Notes: generated from the letters alone by a model not told the origin. Counted from the first letter of the stretch, positions 32,353 to 42,127 are shown. The stretch is DNA of 64,000 nucleotides from Microbacterium stercoris (GCF_017592545.1 NZ_JAGFOA010000005.1:124001-188000); one strand, 5' to 3'. A program made the numbers and translations.

Positions 32353-33312
32353 GTGACCCTCCTCGACGACTCTCCCGTCCGCCCGGCCTACCGTCTGTAC
32401 CGCGCGACCGTGCAGCGCGTCGAGCGATTGAGCCCGCATTTCGCGCGGGTCGTCTTCGGCGGGCCCGGCTTCGAGCACTTCGGCACGACGGCGACCGACC
32501 AGCGGATCAAGATCCTCTTCCCGCTCGCGGACGGGCGGATGGCCGACATCGGCCAGTACGACGAGGAGCAGTGGGCGGGTGACTGGTACGACCAGTGGCG
32601 TTCCCTGCCCGAGGGTGAGCGCAATCCCTTCCGCACCTACACGGTGCGTCGTGTCGACTCAGTGGCTGCGGAGCTGACGGTCGACTTCGTTGTGCACCAC
32701 GACGCCGGTCCCGCAGGGACCTGGGCCGAGTCGGCGCGCGGCGGCGAGGAGGTCGTGATCTGCGGCCCGGACGCCCGCAGCCCCTACAGCAGCGCTGGCA
32801 CCGACTGGCGTCCGGCCAATGCGCAGCGGGTGCTGCTGATCGGCGACGAGACCGCCGTTCCCGCGATCGGCAGCATCCTGGAGAGCCTCCCGGCGGATCG
32901 GACGGCGGATGTCTTCGTCGAGGTGCCGAGCATCGCCGACGTCGGCGTGTTCGAGGTGTCGCACCCGAAGGTGAACGTGCGATGGATCGCACGATCCTCC
33001 GGCGGGACGGGAGAGCGCGCCCACGGTGAGGGCCTGATCGAGGCTGTCACGGAGTGGGCAGCGGCCCATGGCGATGTTCTCGCCCTAGCCGCGGCGCCGC
33101 GGCCGCAGGAGATCGTCGAGGTCGACATCGACCGCGAGCTGCTCTGGGACAGCCCCGAGGCCATCGAAGGCGAGTTCTACGCGTGGATCGCGGGCGAGGC
33201 GTCGACGATCAAGACCCTGCGTCGCCTGCTGGTCTCCGGTCACGGCGTCGACCGTCGCCGGGTCGCCTTCATGGGCTACTGGCGCAACGGCGTCGCCGAG
33301 CGCATCGGCTGA
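32353..33312 (+). CDS. Siderophore-interacting protein (ferric-siderophore reductase)
   Basis: FAD-dependent NAD(P)H reductase that releases iron from ferric siderophores in the cytoplasm. 319 residues. The flavin motif is NPFRTYTVRR. The acidic-aromatic start of the NAD(P)H domain is LLIGDETAVPAIGSIL, and the C-terminal FYAWIAGEASTIKTLRRLLV and AFMGYWRNG are SIP-family signatures. The candidate iron box supports iron-starvation induction. Its last 37 bases overlap the end of the convergent bioQ-like gene. Confidence 0.92.
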   Translation: MTLLDDSPVRPAYRLYRATVQRVERLSPHFARVVFGGPGFEHFGTTATDQRIKILFPLADGRMADIGQYDEEQWAGDWYDQWRSLPEGERNPFRTYTVRRVDSVAAELTVDFVVHHDAGPAGTWAESARGGEEVVICGPDARSPYSSAGTDWRPANAQRVLLIGDETAVPAIGSILESLPADRTADVFVEVPSIADVGVFEVSHPKVNVRWIARSSGGTGERAHGEGLIEAVTEWAAAHGDVLALAAAPRPQEIVEVDIDRELLWDSPEAIEGEFYAWIAGEASTIKTLRRLLVSGHGVDRRRVAFMGYWRNGVAERIG

Positions 33313-33950
33313 TCCGCCGCGCGGCTCGCGTCGTGCGTGCCGGCCGCGTCAGGGGGCGCGGCCGCAGGAAGCCCCGCGAGCAGCATGCGCAGTCCGCGCG
33401 CGAAGTCGTCCGCGGTCGATTCCGCGATGTCCGCCTCGCCGGCCGGGAAGGCGCCGAAGCGCGCCGCCTGGATACGCTGCTGCACGAGCGAGGCGTGACC
33501 GAGGATGAACTGCAGGATCACCCGCGCATCTGCCTGCACATCCTCCGGGACGATGTCCGCGGGGGATGCGTCGCCGACGAGGGCGGCCGCGAGTCGCAGG
33601 TGCGCGGCATCCGACCCCAGTCCGAGCGCCTGCGTGCTCAGCACGGTCTCGGCGCCGTCGCGGTGAGCGAGCAGCGCGTCTCTCAGCGCGTGAGCGACCG
33701 CGGCGACCTCCTCGTCGCGGGAGCCCGGGGCGACGGGCTGCGCGGCGGCGACGATGCGGTCGGCCACGGCGGCGAGAAGCTCCTGCTTGTTCTCGAAGTG
33801 CCAGTAGAGCGCGCTGGGCTGAACCCCCAGCGCGGTCGCGAGACGCCGCATGGACAGATCGGGGAGTCCCGTCTGCTCGAGGAGGCTCAGGGCCGTGTCG
33901 ATGATGCCGTCGCGGGTGTGCCGTTCGGCTCGTGCGTCGCGGGCATCCAT
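33276..33950 (-). CDS. bioQ: TetR-family repressor, BioQ-like
   Basis: 224-residue TetR regulator: N-terminal HTH (LSMRRLATALGVQPSALYWHFENKQELLAAV) quoted here in summary as ALGVQPSALYWHFENK, with a TetR-type C-terminal ligand domain and an Ala/Asp-rich tail. It is divergent from bioY-bioM-bioN. The gap between holds two tandem copies of TGAAC-N3-GTTCA, close to the consensus known for the biotin repressor BioQ of Corynebacterium and Mycobacterium. I therefore infer that it represses biotin uptake and its own gene. The 3' end overlaps the siderophore reductase gene by 37 bases. Confidence 0.8.
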   Translation of the reverse strand: MDARDARAERHTRDGIIDTALSLLEQTGLPDLSMRRLATALGVQPSALYWHFENKQELLAAVADRIVAAAQPVAPGSRDEEVAAVAHALRDALLAHRDGAETVLSTQALGLGSDAAHLRLAAALVGDASPADIVPEDVQADARVILQFILGHASLVQQRIQAARFGAFPAGEADIAESTADDFARGLRMLLAGLPAAAPPDAAGTHDASRAADQPMRSATPLRQ

Positions 33951-33964
33951 GACGGTCAGTATAG

Positions 33965-33992
33965 TGAACGGTGTTCAGGTGAACAGTGTTCA
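33965..33992. promoter_or_regulatory. Two tandem BioQ-type operators
   Basis: TGAACGGTGTTCA (33965-33977) and TGAACAGTGTTCA (33980-33992) are two perfect 5+5 inverted repeats, 15 bp centre to centre. They lie between the repressor start (33950) and bioY (34034). Confidence 0.85.
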
Positions 33993-34033
33993 GGTGATCG
34001 GCTCGCGATCGCCACACCCGAGGAAGGACCCCC

Positions 34034-34645
34034 ATGGCCGCATCCGCCCGACTCGAGGCTCGCGACCTCGCCCGCGTCGCGATCTTCGCCGCGATCATCA
34101 TCGTGCTCGGCATCGCAGGTCAAGTGCCGCTGCCCTTCGGCGTCCCCGTCACGCTGCAGACCCTCGGCGTGATGCTCGCCGGGATCGTGCTCGGCGCGCG
34201 TCGCGGCGCGCTCGCGGTGCTCGTTGTGCTCGTCCTCACCGCGGTGGGCCTCCCCGTGCTCGCGGGTGGGCGCGGCGGGCTCGGCGTGTTCGCCGGGCCG
34301 ACGGTCGGCTATCTCGTCGGCTGGCTTCCCGGGGTCGTCGTCACGGGGCTGATCGCGCGAGCCGGTCGCGCCCGCATCCGGTGGTGGCGCGCGGCGCTCG
34401 GCGGGCTCGTGGGCGGTGTGATCGTGGTGTATGCCTTCGGCACCCTCGGTCTTGTGCTCGTCGCGGGCCTTTCGTCGCTGGATGCCCTCGTCTCGAACGT
34501 CGCCTTCCTGCCGGGCGATGCGCTCAAGTCGCTCCTGGCCGGGGTGCTCGCGGCCGCTGTGTGGCGCGCATATCCGCCCGCGTTCGCTTTCGCGCCGACG
34601 GCGCGTGCCGAGGTGCGCGCGCAGGCGAAGGCCGACACGGTCTGA
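34034..34645 (+). CDS. bioY: Biotin ECF transporter S component BioY
   Basis: Membrane substrate-binding component for biotin. 203 residues with about six transmembrane helices. Family features: FGVPVTLQTLGVMLAG after helix 1, then GLPVLAGGRGGLGVFAGPT and GYLVGW, the BioY signature region. Ribosome site AGGAAGG (34021-34027). First gene of bioY-bioM-bioN, with the stop overlapping the bioM start (TGATG). Confidence 0.94.
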   Translation: MAASARLEARDLARVAIFAAIIIVLGIAGQVPLPFGVPVTLQTLGVMLAGIVLGARRGALAVLVVLVLTAVGLPVLAGGRGGLGVFAGPTVGYLVGWLPGVVVTGLIARAGRARIRWWRAALGGLVGGVIVVYAFGTLGLVLVAGLSSLDALVSNVAFLPGDALKSLLAGVLAAAVWRAYPPAFAFAPTARAEVRAQAKADTV

Positions 34646-35382
34646 TGAGCGAGCGCACCGACGCGTCGTCGCCCCCGTCGATCGAGCTCGACGGGGTATC
34701 GGTCGAGCTCGGCGGGCAGCCGGTGCTGCGCGACGTCTCGGTGCGCCTCGATCAGTCGCGGATCGCGGTGATCGGCGCGAACGGATCCGGCAAGTCGACA
34801 TTCGCTCGTCTGCTCAACGGACTCCTCGCGCCGACGACGGGGCGTGTCACGGTGCACGGGATCGACGTGCAACGCGATCCGAGACGCATCCGCGAGAGAG
34901 TGGGATTCGTCTTCACAAATCCGGATGCGCAGATCCTGATGCCGACGGTGGCGGAGGACGTGGCGCTGTCGCTGCGGGGGTCCGGTCTGCACAAGAGCGA
35001 GATCGCGGCGCGCGTCGCGGCGGCGCTGGAGCGGCACGGGCTGGGGGAGCGGGCCGACCAGCCCGCGTACAGCCTGTCCGGCGGACAGAAGCAGCTTCTC
35101 GCGCTGATCTCGGTGCTGATCCGCGAGCCTGCCGTCGTCGTCGCGGATGAGCCGACCACACTGCTCGACCTCGGCAATGCGCGCCGGATCGGTCGGCTCC
35201 TCCTCGAGGACGTCGTCGCGCAGACGGTCATCGTCACTCATGACCTCGAGCTCGCGGCACGGTGCGATGTCGCGCTGCGATTCGCGGACGGACGACTCGT
35301 CGAGACGGGGGAGCCCGCTCAGGTGATCGCCCGATACCGGGCCGAGCACGGCGACCCCGCACGCGAGGGTCTCGCGCCGTGA
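34645..35382 (+). CDS. bioM: Biotin ECF transporter ATPase BioM
   Basis: ABC ATPase of the energy-coupling module. 245 residues. Walker A GANGSGKST, Q-loop FTNPDAQILMPTVAED, signature YSLSGGQKQLLALI, Walker B AVVVADEPTTLLD and His switch VTHDLELA. The Q-loop form with NPDxQ is typical of ECF ATPases. It is overlapped by both neighbours, indicating a coupled three-gene transporter operon. Confidence 0.93.
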   Translation: MSERTDASSPPSIELDGVSVELGGQPVLRDVSVRLDQSRIAVIGANGSGKSTFARLLNGLLAPTTGRVTVHGIDVQRDPRRIRERVGFVFTNPDAQILMPTVAEDVALSLRGSGLHKSEIAARVAAALERHGLGERADQPAYSLSGGQKQLLALISVLIREPAVVVADEPTTLLDLGNARRIGRLLLEDVVAQTVIVTHDLELAARCDVALRFADGRLVETGEPAQVIARYRAEHGDPAREGLAP

Positions 35383-35972
35383 TCTCGCTCTATCGCCCGG
35401 GCAGCAGTCCGCTGCACCGCCTTCCGGCGGGCGTGAAGCTCGCCGGCCTGGTGGTGCTCTCGCTCACGATCTCGATCGGGGCGCGCACGCCGCTCCTCGC
35501 GGGGGGTGCGATCGTGCTCGTCTTCGGCGCGTTCGCGCTCGGCGGGTTCGGCCCGGTCACCTGGCTGAAGCAGCTCTGGTTGACGCGCTGGCTGGTCGTC
35601 TTCGTGGTCGTGATGCAGCTGATCTTCCTCACGCCGGCGGACGCGATCGTCAACACCACCCGGATCATCGCGGTCGTGCTGCTCGCGAGTCTCCTGACGC
35701 TGACCACCCGCACGGCGGACCTGCTCGATGCGCTGCAGGTCGCCCTGACGCCGCTGCGCCGCGTCGGAGTCGACCCCTGGAGAGTGGGGTTCACGCTCAC
35801 TCTTGCCATCTCGCTGGTGCCCGTCGTCGCCGACTTCGCGACGCGGATCCGCGATGCCCAGCGCGCGCGGGGCGTGCGGCTCGGGCCGCGCGCCGTCGTC
35901 CCCCTCCTCGTGATGTCGCTGCGCCACGCCGACGACGTCGGCGACGCGCTCACCGCGCGCGGACTCGCATGA
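35379..35972 (+). CDS. bioN: Biotin ECF transporter T component BioN
   Basis: EcfT-type transmembrane coupling protein, 197 residues. N-terminal SPLHRLPAGVKLAGLVVLSL is the usual EcfT opening. About five transmembrane helices, and the coupling-helix motif IRDAQRARGVRLG (Ala-Arg-Gly form) is seen near the C-terminus. The GTG at 35379 overlaps the bioM stop by four bases, and the stop overlaps the next gene's ATG. Confidence 0.92.
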   Translation: MISLYRPGSSPLHRLPAGVKLAGLVVLSLTISIGARTPLLAGGAIVLVFGAFALGGFGPVTWLKQLWLTRWLVVFVVVMQLIFLTPADAIVNTTRIIAVVLLASLLTLTTRTADLLDALQVALTPLRRVGVDPWRVGFTLTLAISLVPVVADFATRIRDAQRARGVRLGPRAVVPLLVMSLRHADDVGDALTARGLA

Positions 35973-36316
35973 ACGAGCAGTCGATCGGCGCCATCCGCGT
36001 GGGCGATCACGTGGTGCACGGACGCAATGTCGACGCGCAGACGCGATGCGTGCACTGGCACACCGAACTCGACGTGCTGGCGATCCTGTTCCCGTGCTGC
36101 GACCGCTGGTATCCGTGCCACGACTGCCACGCGGACGACGCAGGCCACCCGGCCCAGCCCTGGTCCGCCGATGCGGGGGATCGCCATGCCCTGCTGTGCG
36201 GCGTCTGCGGTGGCACCACCCCCATCGCGCAGTACCGCGCGACCTCGCGCTGCGGCGCCTGCGGTCGCGACTTCAACCCGGGCTGTCGCCGGCACCACCA
36301 CCTCTACTTCCGGTGA
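35969..36316 (+). CDS. CHY zinc-finger protein
   Basis: 115-residue zinc-binding protein. Cys/His pairs are spread along it: CVHWHTELD, CCDRWYPCHDCH, CGVCGG, and a final CGACGRDFNPGC with a trailing HHH. This fits the CHY zinc-finger domain, whose bacterial function is unknown. It is translationally coupled to bioN by a four-base ATGA overlap and so is part of the biotin-transport transcript, though a role in biotin metabolism is not established. Confidence 0.85.
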   Translation: MNEQSIGAIRVGDHVVHGRNVDAQTRCVHWHTELDVLAILFPCCDRWYPCHDCHADDAGHPAQPWSADAGDRHALLCGVCGGTTPIAQYRATSRCGACGRDFNPGCRRHHHLYFR

Positions 36317-36436
36317 GCGACACGGGCGGTCCGGCGCACAGGATCCGTCCGTCCGCGGAAGCTATGCTGGGACGCTGGCCTGCTCCTCCCGGAATCTGCG
36401 GCCGATTTCCCGCTTTCTGAAGAACGGACGTCCGCT

Positions 36437-38035
<1,599 letters not shown>

Positions 38036-38059
38036 CCCGCCCGGGCCGCGTCCCGCGGC

Positions 38060-38902
38060 TCAGGCGTCGAGCAGGGCGTCCTCTTCGTCGGCGTCGCGGT
38101 CCTTGCGCGGCGCGCGCCCCGCGCGCATCTTCGCGGCGGGCAGCTCTTCGTCGTCGTCCGCGTCCTCCGCGTCTTCGCGCCGTGCCTTGATCTCGGTGCG
38201 GATCATGTACCCGATGAACACGAAGCCCATGATCGCGAACAGGATCCACTGGATCGCGTAGGACAGGTGCGGCCCGGGGTCGTCGGTGGGGGAGGCGAGT
38301 TCGGAAGGGCGCGTCGCGGGCGCGGGGTCCTCCGACACCATCAGCAGGTAGAACGACGTCTCGGTCGTCTCGCCTGCCACCTCGGCGACGGAGGGCAGAT
38401 GGATGGTCGGCAGCTGGCCATCGGGCGCGCTGCGTCCCGACTTCGGCAGCGGTTCGCCCGGGCGCATCCTGCCGATCACGGTCGTCTCGCCTTCGGGTGC
38501 CGGTGGGACGTTTTTGGGCACCTCGTGCTCGCCCGGGGCGACCCAGCCGCGGTCGACGACGACGATGCGGCCGTCGGCCAGCTCGAAGGGCACAAGCACC
38601 TCGAAGGCACTGGTGCCGCCCTGAGCGCGGTTGCGCACGAGCAGCTGCTGGTCGGTGAGATAGCGCCCGGTCATCACGACGGGATGCCACTCGTCGTCTT
38701 CGGGGTCGAACCCCTGGTCGAGCACGGTCGCCGCATCGATCGGCTCGGCGTCGTAGTTGGCCGCGACGAGCGCGAGCATCGTCGCGCGCTCCTCATTGCG
38801 AGAGAACTGCCAGTTCGACAGATACGCGCACGCTATGGCGAATGCGATCGCGATCGCGGCATAGACGCTCCAGCGCGCCGCGCGCTGCTTCATCACGCTC
38901 AT
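38060..38902 (-). CDS. SURF1-family cytochrome oxidase biogenesis protein
   Basis: Membrane assembly factor for cytochrome c oxidase, 280 residues. The two expected helices are present: one at about residues 12-30 (YAAIAIAFAIACAYLSNWQF) and one near the C-terminus (IQWILFAIMGFVFIGYMI). Between them is the extracytoplasmic SURF1 domain with VMTGRYLTDQQLLVRNR and VDRGWVAPGE. A highly charged tail follows. Its start overlaps the preceding small gene by four bases. Confidence 0.9.
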   Translation of the reverse strand: MSVMKQRAARWSVYAAIAIAFAIACAYLSNWQFSRNEERATMLALVAANYDAEPIDAATVLDQGFDPEDDEWHPVVMTGRYLTDQQLLVRNRAQGGTSAFEVLVPFELADGRIVVVDRGWVAPGEHEVPKNVPPAPEGETTVIGRMRPGEPLPKSGRSAPDGQLPTIHLPSVAEVAGETTETSFYLLMVSEDPAPATRPSELASPTDDPGPHLSYAIQWILFAIMGFVFIGYMIRTEIKARREDAEDADDDEELPAAKMRAGRAPRKDRDADEEDALLDA

Positions 38903-39126
38903 GCGGCGCCCTCCACTCCGGCGGTGACCTCAAGGGGGAAGTCGCGGGCCGCGAGGAACTCGCGCAGGTATCCCACGTGCTCGTCGCACGCCAGCCAGAG
39001 CTTGCGGCGCTCGGCGGTGTGGATGCGAGGGTTGCGCCACGCGATGGTCCACGTCGCGGCCTCGTGACAGCCCGCGCGGGAGCAGGTGGGGGCGTCGAAG
39101 CCGCCGCCCAGGAGATCGCCGATCAT
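38899..39126 (-). CDS. Small Cys/His-containing protein coupled to SURF1 (75 aa)
   Basis: I do not know this family by function. It has CSRAGC near residue 15, a central WTIAWRNPRIHTAERR, and a later ACDEHVGYL, so three Cys and several His could hold a metal. No signal peptide or membrane helix is evident. The ATG at 39126 overlaps the DUF3099 gene stop by four bases, and its stop overlaps the SURF1 start by four. The three genes are therefore one coupled unit. A function near cytochrome-oxidase assembly is a guess from position only. Confidence 0.75.
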   Translation of the reverse strand: MIGDLLGGGFDAPTCSRAGCHEAATWTIAWRNPRIHTAERRKLWLACDEHVGYLREFLAARDFPLEVTAGVEGAA

Positions 39127-39503
39127 GCCTCTGGCTCTCGATCCTGCTTCTTCGCAGGCGATTCGCTGATCCGGATCACCGTGGGAGGTGTCTGCGGCGC
39201 CTCGGCCGGCTTCTCCGCGGCCTGCTCGATCGCGATCTCCGGCGCCTGTGCGGTGGTGGCGGACCGGGCGCTGGCGGCATTCGCACCGACCACCGCGATG
39301 TACGGCAGGAACACCGCGCCGACCGCGAAGACCCACGTCCACCAGCCGAAGGGCTGCACAAGAGCTGCCAGGATGACGCACGCGACGCGGATGCCCATGG
39401 TGAGCAGGTAGTTGCGCACGCGGTCGCTGGCGTCGTCACTCGGAGAGACGGGCAGCGACGTCGCCGACTGGGCGGCGGAGTGGTCTTTTCTGGGGGATCG
39501 CAC
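39123..39503 (-). CDS. DUF3099-type small membrane protein
   Basis: 126-residue membrane protein with two transmembrane helices, about 36-52 and 55-75 (IRVACVILAALVQPF; WWTWVFAVGAVFLPYIAVV). They are followed by an Ala/Pro/Glu-rich cytosolic tail. This matches actinobacterial DUF3099, of unknown function. The GTG at 39503 is preceded by a minus-strand TAGGCT (complement of 39513-39518) 9 bases away. First gene of the unit with the 75-residue protein and SURF1. Confidence 0.75.
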   Translation of the reverse strand: MRSPRKDHSAAQSATSLPVSPSDDASDRVRNYLLTMGIRVACVILAALVQPFGWWTWVFAVGAVFLPYIAVVGANAASARSATTAQAPEIAIEQAAEKPAEAPQTPPTVIRISESPAKKQDREPEA

Positions 39504-39661
39504 GATGCATCCAGCCTACGCCGCGCGGCCCCTGTTGGCCTGGGAGTACAGGCCTTCCCAGCGGGGTTTGTGCGCGCCCGCACCCCGGTGCCACACGGTG
39601 CGGTCAGTAGGCTGGCCAGGATCGGCGGATCGCCGGATCGGACGGACAGGAGCGAAGAATC

Positions 39662-40381
39662 GTGAGCATCGACAGCACCGGGCGTGTGGTCCTCGTGACC
39701 GGGGGCAACCGCGGGATCGGCCGGGCGATCGCGGAGCGCTTCGTTCAGGAGGGGTACCGCGTCGCGGTGACCGCTCGCAGCGGCGAGGGCCCCGAGGGCA
39801 CGCTGACCGTGCGGGCCGACGTCACCGATTCGGCCGCGATCGACGCCGCGTTCACCGAGGTCGAGCGTCAGCTCGGGCCGGTCGAGGTGGTCGTCGCCAA
39901 CGCCGGCATCACCAAGGACACGCTGCTGCTGCGCATGAGCGAAGACGACTTCGACAGCGTCGTCGCCACCAACCTCGGCGGCTCGTTCCGTGTGGTCAAG
40001 CGCGCGTCGAAGGGGATGCTCAAGGCCCGCTTCGGCCGTGTCATCCTCATCTCGAGCGTCGTCGGCCTCTACGGGTCGGCAGGCCAGGTCAACTACGCGT
40101 CGTCGAAGAGCGCTCTCGTCGGATTCGCTCGCTCGCTCACGCGCGAGCTCGGTGCGCGCAACATCACCGCGAACGTCGTGGCTCCCGGGTTCATCGAGAC
40201 AGACATGACGGCCGAGCTCGACGAGTCGACCCAGGCCGAGTACCGCAAGGCGATCCCTGCCGGACGCTACGGCTCGGCCGCCGAGGTCGCGGCCGCGGTG
40301 ACCTGGCTGGCGTCGGACGACTCGGCGTACATCTCGGGTGCCGTGATCCCAGTCGACGGCGGCCTCGGCATGGGTCACTGA
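39662..40381 (+). CDS. fabG: 3-oxoacyl-ACP reductase FabG
   Basis: SDR-family reductase for the first reduction step of fatty-acid elongation, 239 residues. NADP motif TGGNRGIG (13-20), structural NAG in VANAGITKD, catalytic Ser in ILISSVVG, Tyr and Lys in VNYASSKSAL. The acidic position after the first beta strand is replaced by small/basic residues, fitting NADPH. GTG start. A TAGGCT promoter at 39608-39613 gives a leader of about 40 nt with AGGAG. In mycobacteria the homologue sits beside fatty-acid genes; here it stands alone. Confidence 0.9.
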   Translation: MSIDSTGRVVLVTGGNRGIGRAIAERFVQEGYRVAVTARSGEGPEGTLTVRADVTDSAAIDAAFTEVERQLGPVEVVVANAGITKDTLLLRMSEDDFDSVVATNLGGSFRVVKRASKGMLKARFGRVILISSVVGLYGSAGQVNYASSKSALVGFARSLTRELGARNITANVVAPGFIETDMTAELDESTQAEYRKAIPAGRYGSAAEVAAAVTWLASDDSAYISGAVIPVDGGLGMGH

Positions 40382-41076
40382 ACGCGGTCGGCGACCTTCA
40401 GGATCTCGCCCGCCAGCAGCGTGGGCTTCGAGAACTGGGGCCAGTGCGCCGTGCCCAGCTTCACCACCTCGAATGACCGGATGCGAGCGACGTTGTCACG
40501 CCATGCCGGCCACTGCTCGAGCATCCCGCGCACCTCGGCTTCGTCAGCCGCGCCCGACAGCATCGTGACCGGCACCTCGAAGCGCCGATCGTCGGTCAGG
40601 CGCAGCGCGTCGGTCGGCACACGCGCCGGCACGCTGCGCGTCATCGCCGCGGTGCGTTCGCGGGTCGCCTCGTCGAGGTCGCCCGCGTCGTCGCCGAAGA
40701 AGTCCCAGCCGGGGAACGCCACCACGCCGTCGGTCACGGGGAACTCCGAGATGTCGGCGCCGTCCGGCGGCGGCACGGTGTCGACGAGCACAACGTGCGC
40801 GATGCGATCGGGACGTCTGTCGACGGCGCCGTAGGCGACGTTCCCGCCGCCGGAGTGCCCGACCACGACGATCGGGCCGTCGATCATGTCGATGTGCTCC
40901 ACCACGCGCTCGACCCAGTCGTGGATGCCGATGTCGGAGGACGCGGCGGCCGGTTCGCCGACGCCGGGCATGGTGAGGGGATGTGCGCGGTGCCCGGCCG
41001 CATCGATCGCGGTCGTCACGGGGCCCCAGGAGTCGGCGTCGAGCCAGAGGCCCGGGATCAGGATCACGTCGGTCAT
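40375..41076 (-). CDS. Alpha/beta hydrolase
   Basis: 233-residue alpha/beta-hydrolase fold. Nucleophile Ser75 in VVGHSGGGNV; an oxyanion-forming IPGLWLDADSW near the N-terminus; and a candidate catalytic His in LGTAHWPQF near the C-terminus. No signal peptide. The substrate cannot be told. It converges on fabG with a 7-bp overlap of the two stops. Confidence 0.82.
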   Translation of the reverse strand: MTDVILIPGLWLDADSWGPVTTAIDAAGHRAHPLTMPGVGEPAAASSDIGIHDWVERVVEHIDMIDGPIVVVGHSGGGNVAYGAVDRRPDRIAHVVLVDTVPPPDGADISEFPVTDGVVAFPGWDFFGDDAGDLDEATRERTAAMTRSVPARVPTDALRLTDDRRFEVPVTMLSGAADEAEVRGMLEQWPAWRDNVARIRSFEVVKLGTAHWPQFSKPTLLAGEILKVADRVQ

Positions 41077-41116
41077 GCCCGCAGGCTACGGCCGACCACC
41101 GACATCTCGCGAGGGG

Positions 41117-41515
41117 TCAGTCGGCCACGGGGCGTCCCCGGCCGTGTCGCGGGGCGAAGATCGCTGCGAGCACGCCGACGCCCGCGGGGATGTAGAACAT
41201 GCCCACGGTCGCAAGGCCGAGGAACACCCAGACGTTGAGCAGCACCGCCGTCACCACCGTGAGCGCCGTGCCGGCCGGTCGGAAGACGACGGGAAGCGCG
41301 GCGATCGCCACCGGGATCAGCAGAAGCAGGATCGCCATGGGTCCCATGTACGCGAGCAGCGATTCCCGCATCTCGAACTCGTCGCCGCTCCCCGTGTGGC
41401 GGGCGACAGCGACGGCGAACGTCGGAGCGAGGAGAGCGACGAGGCTTGCGACCAGGGTGAGCGCCAGCGAGACGAGGTGAACTGTCGTGCGCGGGGATCC
41501 GGGTGCGGCGCTCAT
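41117..41515 (-). CDS. Hypothetical membrane protein (132 aa)
   Basis: Unrecognised family. Four predicted transmembrane helices: around residues 12-32, 53-72, 76-94 and 99-118. There is a polar loop GDEFEMRES between helices 1 and 2 and a basic tail. It probably sits alone or follows the 2H phosphoesterase gene, whose stop is 7 bp upstream. Confidence 0.65.
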   Translation of the reverse strand: MSAAPGSPRTTVHLVSLALTLVASLVALLAPTFAVAVARHTGSGDEFEMRESLLAYMGPMAILLLLIPVAIAALPVVFRPAGTALTVVTAVLLNVWVFLGLATVGMFYIPAGVGVLAAIFAPRHGRGRPVAD

Positions 41516-41522
41516 ACGCCCA

Positions 41523-42071
41523 TCATCGTTCAGCGGTGCGCTCCCCGGCGACCGACCCGAGCGGCAGCCGCTCCAGGACTCGCCACGACCCCGCGTGATC
41601 CTCGTAGGTGCCGTAATGCACCTCGGAGATCACCGCCCGGATGGGCAGCGCGGATCTGATGTTCGCTGTCGCGGCCCGCAGCGTCGCGGGAGTGCCGGGC
41701 GGCGCGGTGCCGATCGTGAGGTGAGGCACCGCGTCCTCGTACTCTCCGGCGTAGGGCGGGAAGTCGGGGAACGCGTGGTGGACGGCGCTCGTGAGGGCAC
41801 GGAAGCCGGAGTCATCGGCAGCCCGGAGCCACGCGACCTCCTCTCCGAACCAGCCGATGTCGGTGAATTCGACGAAGAACGCGCTGACCGAAGCGATCAC
41901 CGCCGCGAGCTCGGCTCGCAGGGACTCGTCGAGTGCGTCGGGGAGCGCGAACGGGACGATGACCGTCACGTGGGGCGGCACGCCGATCTCGCTGGACGTG
42001 TCGAGCTGGTCGCGGTGGCGTTCGACGACGGCCTCCGCGGCGAGGACCGGGCAGATGAGAGCGGCGTTCAT
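41523..42071 (-). CDS. 2H phosphoesterase (2'-5' RNA ligase family)
   Basis: 182-residue protein with the two His-x-Thr motifs that define the 2H superfamily: HVTV (H34) and HLTI (H117). These form the catalytic pair for cyclic phosphodiester or RNA 2'-5' phosphodiester chemistry. The true substrate in bacteria is generally unknown. ATG 42071 is chosen because the region upstream holds a palindrome and is the promoter shared with a divergent TetR gene. Confidence 0.82.
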   Translation of the reverse strand: MNAALICPVLAAEAVVERHRDQLDTSSEIGVPPHVTVIVPFALPDALDESLRAELAAVIASVSAFFVEFTDIGWFGEEVAWLRAADDSGFRALTSAVHHAFPDFPPYAGEYEDAVPHLTIGTAPPGTPATLRAATANIRSALPIRAVISEVHYGTYEDHAGSWRVLERLPLGSVAGERTAER

Positions 42072-42096
42072 CGCCTCACCATAACGGGCACTTCCA

Positions 42097-42116
42097 GACC
42101 TACCTCTAGGTATGTC
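42097..42116. promoter_or_regulatory. Palindromic operator candidate for the TetR gene
   Basis: GACCTACCTCTAGGTATGTC pairs with its own complement at 16 of 20 positions, with a perfect TACCT/AGGTA core. It lies between the divergent 2H gene (start 42071) and the TetR gene (start 42128). Autoregulation and control of both sides are inferred. Confidence 0.6.
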
Positions 42117-42127
42117 ACACTCGCACC

